In this document: positions 1 through 64,000 of the stretch, piece by piece
Position numbering within the stretch: the stretch's first letter is position 1
How the letters are laid out: the number at the start of each line of letters is the position of its first letter
Assembly (NCBI RefSeq): GCF_048771995.1
Contig: NC_133024.1
Coordinates: 85,912,501 to 85,976,500 of the forward strand
Direction of reading: 5' to 3'
Source: Taeniopygia guttata
Taxonomy: Eukaryota > Chordata > Aves > Passeriformes > Estrildidae
Length of the DNA stretch: 64,000 nt
Notes under the pieces: generated by a model
The model's database searches: none
What the model was told of the DNA's origin: nothing
What the model saw: the letters and a program-made list of their open reading frames with translations, nothing else
Made by a program: the position numbers and the translations under genes

Positions 1-51876
<51,876 letters not shown>

Positions 51877-53180
51877 AGTCCCACCAGCACAATCAATGCA
51901 CGATTAGCTTTAACCAATGGGCACATGGGGCAGAAGAGAATGACTCTGTACTTACTGTTCTGGCTTTTGCACAAGCATTTCTTTCCAAGCTCTATGACAG
52001 AAGTACGCCCAGAGTGCAGACTGCCACAGACAGTGCATTCAGGGCACACTGGCTTCCGTTTGCGCTGTGTTGTGAGCACAGGATGCACTGACAGAGCAAA
52101 ATAAAAACGGGCACTGTCCTGTGCGGCCTCCATCACCACTGGGAGCACGGGAAGAGGTGTTCAATCCTGGTGTGTCACTCTGGAAGCCATCTGGCTATTC
52201 CAAAAGACTGTCGACAGACTCATGAGGTACTTGGCCTTCACTGTTTCAGTTCTTCTTTTGTGTATGAAAAGCACTGCATCAAAGGTCTATCGAGGAGAGA
52301 ACAAGAGATTATTTTTATTATGATTATTGTTATTATTTTGCACAACTGCACAGATGAGAAAACCTAGGCACTTTCTGTAAAGAGAAGTTTGTTTCTTTAT
52401 TCTTGTGGCCAAATTAGCACATCCAATGGAGGAAAAAGCCCAGCCATTGGTGAAGATGGTCTACAGCTCATAACCCTTGATTTAGAATCTGAAAAGTATT
52501 ATGCAGCTTACCCTAACTGTTCTTCATTACTACAAACCAACCAACCAAAAAAACAAACCCACAACCCACACTGGACTGTTTCCTACATGATTTGTGATTG
52601 CAAAGGAGAACTCAAATTGTAAGCACAGTCATGCAGTTCTCCAGTAGTACAACATGAATCCTTCTTCAACCTAAACTCACCCACTCCAAGTCTCTGAGAA
52701 ATATGCACTGTGTTTTGGCCCACTGTCTTGGGATGCTGCAGACTATTACATATCTCTTTCATTATAACATTTAGGATTAAATTTTCCTTTGGAGGAAAAA
52801 AAAAAGAAAATGCACTTTTCGCTTTTTTTGTATGTTTTCCGTTGATATGTTTCTAAGAAAGATTTTATGTAATTATTAAACAAAAAGTAGTGTATTGTAC
52901 AGCTGTTGTAATAATGACCTATTTCTATATAAAATAAAATTATATGGAATTATGTGGAAATTATTTTGTATATGAAATATCAACTCATTTCACAAGTATA
53001 AAGATTGTGCTTGTGCTTTTTTGTGAGTGGGTATTTTGTAATAAACTAATGGATTAGAAATGTTTTTGTGAAGGGAACTACTGTTTCATGCTATATACAA
53101 CTCAAACTATTATTTTTTTCCATTTAATGATGGACAGTTGTCTTTATTTGTAGAATAAAATAAAATAGCCAAAAGGCTTT
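51877..53180 (+). other. NPAS2: NPAS2 3' untranslated region
   Basis: Non-coding, AT-rich sequence after the NPAS2 stop. It includes an AT-only-like stretch near 52,305-52,340 that resembles an AU-rich stability element. The end is inferred from the last AATAAA at 53,154; three possible signals lie in the final 250 bp. The length of about 1.3 kb is ordinary for this gene. Confidence 0.7.
52933..53159 (+). promoter_or_regulatory. NPAS2: NPAS2 polyadenylation signals
   Basis: Perfect AATAAA hexamers occur at 52,933-52,938, 53,040-53,045 and 53,154-53,159. Any or all could direct cleavage of NPAS2 mRNA. The last lies before a T/G-rich stretch near 53,200. Confidence 0.65.
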
Positions 53181-55116
53181 ATTGCAGGACTTGCACACAT
53201 TTTCCTGTGACTGTTGAACTATGTGATTCACTTTAGACTTTTAATCTTAGCCACAGGCTTGAATGGTGTTGGGCACCCAGTTAGCAAAACCAAGTATTTT
53301 CTCTTGTAGTTTTTGTCCTGGCATAGACACTAAGAATGAAAGCTCAGGAAGTTTTTTTAGCTGCAAGTGAAGACAGCTCATTTTAAGCACCTTTAAAGAC
53401 CTCAGGCAGCTTTGTACTTCCAACCAAAATGTTTTATATTAGCGCAAAACAGACGGTTTAAAGAATGGCTTGATTCAGCGTAGGCCAGGGCTTTGACCCA
53501 TGTCCAGCTTTAGTGTAATAAGACACTACTATCCTGAGTTTTGGGGCACATCTCTTCTGGAACACTTGCCCGGTAGAGAGTCTGGTTTCCACTTCAGCAT
53601 CCTTGTGCAGGCTCCTTGTCATGTTAAATTCAAACTGACTACAGGATGGAGCAGCCCAGGTACCGGCTTGCTTTCCCTCTGCAGACAGGGAGAACCTCCA
53701 GCACAGGTTGAGGTGGGTAACTGAGCGCAGGAATGTCTTCATTCTCCTCAGTAAGACGGAAAGGGGATGGCCCTCAAGGCAGCTTGCAGCCACTGCAGCC
53801 AGCATTAGGTTCAACAAAGTGCACACGTGGCCTTCCTTCCCTTGAGCACCAAGGATCACATCAGCAGTTCTGGTTCCTATGCCACAGGGGAACAACAAAG
53901 ATAACTGGGCTAGGAGCTGGTAATTGTGCAAGTAAGCTTTCATGGAAATGAAAAATAAAGCTTATTTGCCCTGAGTTCTGAAAAAGCTAATAAAAATCTC
54001 CTAAAGAAAATCCATTGACAAAATTACCCCAATGCTTCAACTGCTGGATTGGGTGGTAGCACCGATGGGTGCATGTGTATTTCAGTCCTTCATCCCTCAT
54101 TGAGAGAAGATGAAGGAATCAAGTATTGGGTCTCTGAGAAAGTGTTTTTACTACTAACTTTAGTTAACGGGGTGAATTAGCCTGCTCATCCCTTTCAATT
54201 ATTGTGTTCAGTGAAGCAAGAGTGACCCCACCAGATGAAGTTTAGAAGCTAGATGTGAAACTTTCACTTAATGTCTGAAGGAACCTCTCTTCTTACATTA
54301 ACTATAGAGAAACCTAAGCAAAGGCCAGTTGGCTAAGCTAGAGGCTAACTTCATAAATCCCAGCCACTCCTGGGAAAGGAGGGGACAAATTGTAAACCCA
54401 AAGGTCACGCAGGAAGAGGTAGTGAAGGAATATGAGCACTTGGAAATACCTGTGGAAGCAGCAGCTGATGGATCTCAACTACGACAGGAGACAAAGGAAG
54501 GAAAAATTCCTTTAAGAATTTGTTCTACTCTCAGGGATTACAAACCCACATCTCCCAATTGCCAGTGGTATGTCCAAACCAAACCCAGCCTTGGAGCGAA
54601 TACTTAACTTTCTAAAGCCATTGGCACGGTAAGCTGTTAACATGGGGATACTGTAAATAGCATGGGGTTGCTTCCTTCTGGGCTGGTTTAACACATTGTT
54701 TGGAAGGATACAGATAGCTCACAAGAACAGATTTACGTCAAGACTTAGTTTTACGTGCTCTTCCCCATACGCACATTCGGGTTTGGGATTATTATCCTTG
54801 TTCTCTGTTGCACACACAAGGCAACACCAGTCCTCCTGACAGAGCTGGGTTCTTCTAGTTCGTTATACCCAAAATTCAGCTCTTTCCAACATAATCCCTC
54901 AGCTCGGATCGGTTTTCCGGGCAGGCGGGGTGATTACATCAAGCTACTGCCCCACGCCGGGATGCCTCGATTCTGTCTCGGGAACCAGAGCTCGGGATCT
55001 GCAAGAGGCAAAATGCTTGCTGGAAGCACCACAGCGCCAAGCTGAGTTCCTCGCACGCCATTCCAAGGAAAAGGGAGATACTCTACAGAGGAAACAAGCG
55101 GGCGGGCACCGAACAC
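53181..55116. other. Intergenic region between NPAS2 and RPL31
   Basis: No supported gene. A 161-codon minus-strand open frame (53,458-53,943) has no recognisable family and no splice or promoter support. Sequence becomes GC-rich from about 54,890 toward the RPL31 promoter. Confidence 0.7.
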
Positions 55117-55375
55117 CCCCGGTACGGGCACGCAGTGACCGACACTGCCCCACGGCACAGCCCCGTACGGGCACACACTGACCGACACCGCCCCACGGCA
55201 CAGCCCCGTACGGGCACACACCGACACCGACACCGCCCCACGGCACAGCCCCGTACGGGCACACAGTGACCGACACCGCCCCACGGCACAGCCCCGTACG
55301 GGCACACAGTGACCGACACCGCCCCACGGCACAGCCCCGTACGGGCACACAGTGACCGACACCGCCCCGCCAGCC
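55117..55375. repeat. 43-bp GC-rich minisatellite upstream of RPL31
   Basis: Six copies, with GTACGGGCAC beginning at 55,122, 55,165, 55,208, 55,253, 55,296 and 55,339, so the period is 43 bp with one 45-bp unit. Each unit has GTGACCGACACCGCCCCACG and most have the perfect 10-bp palindrome CCCGTACGGG. The array ends about 80 bp before the RPL31 start. The minus-strand open frames over it (to 218 codons) are repeat artefacts. Confidence 0.95.
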
Positions 55376-55482
55376 CCGTCAGCCCCTCCCGCCGCCGGCG
55401 CAGTCGCTGCCCAGCCCGCTCCGGAAGCGCTCCTGTTTCCCGGCGTGCCGCGCGCGCTCCTTTCCGGCCGGGCCCGGGCAGG
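55376..55482 (+). promoter_or_regulatory. RPL31: RPL31 promoter and leader exon
   Basis: CpG-rich, TATA-less sequence. A pyrimidine tract CTCCTTTCC at 55,457-55,465 looks like the 5' terminal oligopyrimidine (TOP) start typical of ribosomal-protein mRNAs, which places translation under growth control. Exon 1 would be about 55,457-55,482, ending CAGG|GTGAGT. The exact start is inferred. Confidence 0.7.
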
Positions 55483-60376
<4,894 letters not shown>

Positions 60377-60391
60377 ATGGATTTTCATTAC

Positions 60392-60397
60392 AATAAA
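60392..60397 (+). promoter_or_regulatory. RPL31: RPL31 polyadenylation signal
   Basis: AATAAA 16 bases after the stop codon, followed by a T/G-rich stretch at 60,410-60,430. A very short 3' UTR of about 40 bp is usual for ribosomal-protein genes. Confidence 0.9.
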
Positions 60398-60415
60398 AAG
60401 AGAAAATATATTCTT

Positions 60416-60935
60416 TAGTTGTTTTTACTGTTGAGTCTTTTCAAGCTCTCAGCTGTGAAGCATTGAGTTGAACAGGTACCAGCCTCTCAAAATATCTTGC
60501 TTTCTTTGAATTTGAACATAAAGGTGCAATTTTCTTAACTAAAGATACACTAGACTTACATTATATGTCAATGGAATAAGGAGAAGATTCAAATGTTCTT
60601 TTGTGGGTGGCAGAGTTGTGGTGGGTTTGTTTTGTTATGGGTATTAAAGAGCCTTTATATAGGTATTTTAAGTTAAGGTCAAGTTTGTTTTAAAAGAAGA
60701 AAAATTCAACCAAAACTGCTAGATCAATATTTCATGTATTTAATCGCATGTGGATGATGTGCCCCACTGTCCTCTTAGGCAGACTCAGTAGGCTTCTCCC
60801 AAAGTAGTTCTGTGTACAGCATAGAAACAGGTTTTGATCAGTGAAATAATTGTGATCATGCTACCTTAGGGTATTTGTTTAAATCACTAGGGACTAAAGG
60901 CACTTAGCTTCACTAAACCAGTAAATACTGTCAAT
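60416..60935. other. Intergenic gap between convergent RPL31 and TBC1D8
   Basis: About 0.5 kb of AT-rich sequence between the two 3' ends. No gene or repeat is recognised. Confidence 0.7.
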
Positions 60936-61437
60936 GCCAGTCTTGTACAAAAAGGGTTTATTGAAAAGTGCAAGTTTTCACAGACCAACATCAGAAGCAC
61001 AGTCCATGTACACTTAACATTTCAGCAAGACATAAAAATTGGAATACAATCAAATATATTAAAATAGTTTCAATTACCAGCATTGAAACAGTTTTCAGTA
61101 CTAGTGCAAAAAAAGGCAACTGAAACAAACTGTGGACAGCAGATAAGAAGTGTTTTCCCCCGCTTAAAAAAAGACAACTGGAGCCAGCCTCTGCTCTCCT
61201 AATGCAGAAGAGTGCTTCAGTTCTTCACACTGTAGACAGATGTTTCCTTTTACATTCAAAACAAGAACATAATAAATCAATGGCACAAAACAAACCTACA
61301 CACCCTTTTAGCTTTTAAAGCTCTTAAACTGAAAACCACAGACCCAGCAAATTGGATACCAGAAGTCCACTGCCAGCTGAAAGCCTTTTACAGTCCTTTG
61401 GCATAATTTCAGTGCATTGCATTTTTGCTGTTTGCTG
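60936..61437 (-). other. TBC1D8: TBC1D8 3' untranslated region
   Basis: Sequence after the TBC1D8 stop on the minus strand. It ends at an AATAAA read on that strand at 60,957-60,962, so cleavage is likely near 60,936-60,945. Confidence 0.7.
60957..60962 (-). promoter_or_regulatory. TBC1D8: TBC1D8 polyadenylation signal
   Basis: TTTATT on the plus strand, AATAAA on the minus strand, about 475 bases after the TBC1D8 stop codon. Confidence 0.7.
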
Positions 61438-61896
61438 CTACTGCATGCTTGGTTTTGCATGTTCACTCCGTGACTGGCAGCTCATTCCATTTGTTCTGAG
61501 ACTGTATTGATTTAGCTTTGCATTCTCAAGCTTTGGTTTCAGTTCTAAGGGTTTTTCAAAGAAGTTAACTAATGATTGTTCGGTCAAGAGGGAGGCTAGA
61601 ATATGTTCAAAAGAGACAGTCCAGTCCCCTTCAGTCACAGGTGAAGGTTGAGAGTCATTGTGAGGGGTCTTCACAGTGTCAGTAAAAACAGCATCCTGGT
61701 CTGAAGCAGAGGCCTCGGGCTGCAAGTCCTCGGTGAACTCATCTGATCCGCTCCCCAAGCTGATGCTCCTTTGTCCTACTTCTCCAATCTGAAGTAACAG
61801 TGTGGTCACAGTGGCAATGGCTTGGTACAAATCGTTCTCCTCTGGATCTTCATGAAACATGCTATACAACGTTTTGCAGAACTGAATGAACTCCTT
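61438..61896 (-). CDS. TBC1D8: TBC1D8 last exon (coding part)
   Basis: 152 residues plus stop. It begins KEFIQFCKTLYSMFHEDPEE after a TTTACAG acceptor and ends SRSEHAKPSMQ. The Asp/Glu/Ser-rich middle (DEFTEDLQPEASASDQD) is the variable part. It enters in phase 0. Confidence 0.93.
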   Translation of the reverse strand, partial: KEFIQFCKTLYSMFHEDPEENDLYQAIATVTTLLLQIGEVGQRSISLGSGSDEFTEDLQPEASASDQDAVFTDTVKTPHNDSQPSPVTEGDWTVSFEHILASLLTEQSLVNFFEKPLELKPKLENAKLNQYSLRTNGMSCQSRSEHAKPSMQ

Positions 61897-63398
61897 CTGT
61901 AAAGGATGAAAAATGATCATCAAAGTCCTGAACAGCCACACTAGGGATCACTGCAGGAGTCAGGCAGGGCACAGTCGTGCAAAAGCAGGTGGAATGCTGT
62001 GTACATTTATATGTTCTTTTATAACTTCTGCCTGCTTTTTAAAAAGTGGTGCTAGGAAACCCTATGCTGAAATCAAAAAGAGTAGAGGGCAGTGAAGTAC
62101 TTTGGCACCCTGATGAAGGAAATCGGGACCTGCCAAATGATCTATGGGCAAGTGAGAGACAAGGCAAGGGAAAATCCCTTATTGGTGGCTGCTACACAGA
62201 ATGGGTTACAACCAAAGTAGCCAGCCACAGGCCTGCAGGCAAACTTCCTAGCTCTTCTAAAACAAGTCAGAGATTTTCCCTGCCCAGCTCCTTTCTGTCT
62301 CACACATTTTAGGTGGTTATCAGGCTACAGAGGATGTCTCCACATATCCTGTTAGGAGAGTTGTGAGCCTTCAGTGAAATTATGCCTTTATGAGATTGTG
62401 AACCCCTGCAAAGCTGACAGGCTAGGGTACATGCCACCCGTTTAAAACTTCAATTAGCAACACAAGCACAGAAGGGATTCTGGGGGCAGTCCCATCTTTC
62501 TTTGCATGTCTGTACATTTGTTTTATTAGTATGGGGCCCTTTACCCTCCAGTAGCTTTCTTTATGCCATTAGGAAACAGATGTAAGACTGGCAGCCTTCA
62601 GCTGTCTTCCTGCAGTTCTAGTCAGCGTTTGGCTAAGATAGGGCAAGTTCCAGGTGTGCCAGACTTAAGCTACTGCTTTGGTGCAGAGGAGGTATGGGAA
62701 AACAACAAAAACGTGCATTCTTGGGAATTCTTTGGCTTAGGAGGCCTTTTTCCAACGTGGATAAGCCTATTTGCTTGAATATTCTGCTACAGGTGAGGGT
62801 GAGTCTGAAATTCCATTCACCAGCCAGTCTGAGCAGAGGGAACTGCTAGGAAGGTAGTTTTTTGAAAGTAAAAGTTTTCAAGCACCTGCTCCCTAGATCA
62901 GAGTAGCCCAATCATCAATGCCAGAAGGACTGAATCCCAGTTCAGGCTGAAGTTATACTTCAAGAGAGAGCCAAACTGTTGAATTCAGTAATTTCATTTT
63001 TAGTACGCTTCTTGAAAAACAGAGCACAGCCTCTAAGGTACATACCTGACTCATTTTTGGCAATTCCTTTTCAGTTCTAGTATCTTTTTCTTTGGCTAGA
63101 TCCTTCAGCATCTGCTTCAATTGCTTTTGGTAATCTACTGCATCACCTTTTTTAGAGCAGATATAAAAAGGGTAATTAATTTTCAAGTCACTGTAGTAAA
63201 TTTACATTTCAAAATGAACCCCACAGAGCAGAGATAACATGGTAGGGATCACAAGTGGAAAGTTGGTTATCTCATGCACTCACATTAAGAGAACTTCTCT
63301 GAACATACCGTTTGATTTTCCAATGACCAGTGGTCTTGATGTTGACAGCAAAGGATTCTTTAACGGTGACTGGCTCTCTCGTTCATTTTCTGTGAGAG
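61438..63398 (-). CDS. TBC1D8: TBC1D8, TBC1 domain family member 8 (C-terminal exons only)
   Basis: Rab GTPase-activating protein family with GRAM and TBC domains. Only the C-terminal tail beyond the TBC domain is here. Minus-strand exons 63398-63309, 63146-63046 and 61896-61438 join in phase to about 216 residues with no stop. Diagnostic blocks are DAVDYQKQLKQMLKDLAKEK, ELPKMSQ|KEFIQFCKTLYSMF, HEDPEENDLYQAIATVTTLL and HILASLLTEQSLVNFFEKPL, very close to my recall of human TBC1D8. The ENERESQSP-type first exon is a variable linker. The rest of the gene continues past 64,000. The convergent position next to RPL31 agrees with human synteny. Confidence 0.93.
61897..63045 (-). other. TBC1D8 intron
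   Basis: Intron of 1.15 kb before the last exon. Nothing recognised. Confidence 0.8.
63046..63146 (-). CDS. TBC1D8: TBC1D8 penultimate exon
   Basis: Encodes (G)DAVDYQKQLKQMLKDLAK then EKDTRTEKELPKMSQ, a charged helical segment. The donor is CAG|GTATGT. The acceptor reads CTCTAAAAAAG, an A-rich and unusual context, but it is the one that keeps phase with both neighbours. Confidence 0.9.
63309..63398 (-). CDS. TBC1D8: TBC1D8 linker exon
   Basis: Ninety bases encoding LTENERESQSPLKNPLLSTS then RPLVIGKSN(G). The acceptor is TTGAATAG and the donor ACG|GTATGT. It is open only in the frame required by the next exon. This region is poorly conserved, so the call rests on splice sites and phase. Confidence 0.75.
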
Positions 63399-64000
63399 CT
63401 ATTCAAGAAATATGACAAATTTGATCCTTTGAATTCGGTATGATGGTTATTTTTCTAAAATGTACATACTTGAAGAAAGCAAAGTAATTGTGCAAAGATG
63501 TTTTGCAAATGTTTTCAGGTACTTCATTAAATAATACTGTAAAATCATGTTCCTGTAAGACTGGTGCTGCAGTTGGAAGCTTGCCAAGAACTGCACATTT
63601 AATTAAAAACTTTGCACAGGGAAAATACCACAGAATTTTGTCACCTAATCAAAACTGGATCAAGCTATACAAGGAGATTACTTTACGTGGAGTACAAGCC
63701 ATTCAAAAATGTTACTTCAGTTTGTATTTTGTCTGGAAGTAACCCACATAATTGGCTGCAAAATATCTCTGAATGCAACAGATGTGTGAGCTTTGACATT
63801 GTAAGTGAAACATTTCATCCAAAAAGGTTCCATGTGTAATTAATGGAGTAATTGTAAAACGCAGTGAGTGTAACTACAAAAGCAAATCCTGTATGCTCCA
63901 AGCTGGAAGGAAGCAAGATGGGGTTATTCATTAAGCAGCTTTTTCCCAAAAGCTAGAGATTTTTTGGGGAAACTGAGGTATGCATTTCCTTTCATATTTC
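63399..64000 (-). other. TBC1D8 intron (continues out of window)
   Basis: No further exon with good splice sites and matching phase was seen before the window end. Sequence is AT-rich. Confidence 0.7.

Noticed and set aside
53458-53943. 161-codon minus-strand open frame between NPAS2 and RPL31
   Set aside because: No recognised domain, no nearby promoter or polyA pattern, and length possible by chance in this composition.

Overview
This is a window of a vertebrate nuclear genome, almost certainly a bird. The evidence is spliced genes with GT-AG introns, several 5'-truncated CR1 LINE ends (the typical avian interspersed repeat), compact introns, and sharp GC-rich islands beside AT-rich intron sequence. 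Three genes lie in the order NPAS2 (+), RPL31 (+), TBC1D8 (-), which is the order I know from human chromosome 2q11. The order of bird cannot be fixed from the sequence.

Positions 1 to about 53,180 hold NPAS2, the clock transcription factor paralogous to CLOCK. Nineteen coding exons can be placed, from the bHLH exon (1301-1449) to the stop codon (51,874-51,876). All reading phases join without a break and give residues 11-816; only the start-codon exon lies upstream of the window. Both PAS domains, the PAS-A heme ligands and the coiled coil matching CLOCK exon 19 are present. Two things stand out in the gene. One coding exon (47,781-47,947) lies in a very GC-rich island and encodes an Ala/Gly/Pro-rich segment where human NPAS2 is Ser/Thr-rich. 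The C-terminus ends in a run of eight glutamines.

The intron at 24,228-29,490 carries a relic LTR retroelement on the minus strand (25,124-28,032). It has about 500-bp LTRs, a 6-bp target-site duplication, a primer-binding site matching initiator tRNA-Met, and only 1.9 kb of internal sequence with no recognisable gag, pol or env. It contains five perfect CACGTG E-boxes, the motif bound by NPAS2/CLOCK-BMAL1 dimers. Other repeats are five or six CR1 fragments, small tandem duplications, homopolymers and one AT-rich inverted repeat.

Between NPAS2 and RPL31 (about 53.2-55.45 kb) there is no supported gene. A 43-bp minisatellite of six copies (55,117-55,375) runs up to the RPL31 CpG-island promoter. 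RPL31 (55,457 to about 60,415) is complete, with a 5'TOP-like leader exon and four coding exons giving the 125-residue ribosomal protein eL31.

TBC1D8 enters from the right on the minus strand. Its last three coding exons (63,309-63,398, 63,046-63,146 and 61,438-61,896) and its 3' UTR are visible. RPL31 and TBC1D8 converge tail to tail with roughly 0.5 kb between their 3' ends.

Nothing here looks like a wholly new gene system. The most interesting items are the E-box-bearing LTR element inside a clock gene, the GC-transformed coding exon, the promoter-adjacent palindromic minisatellite, and a candidate intronic polyadenylation site that would give a truncated NPAS2.
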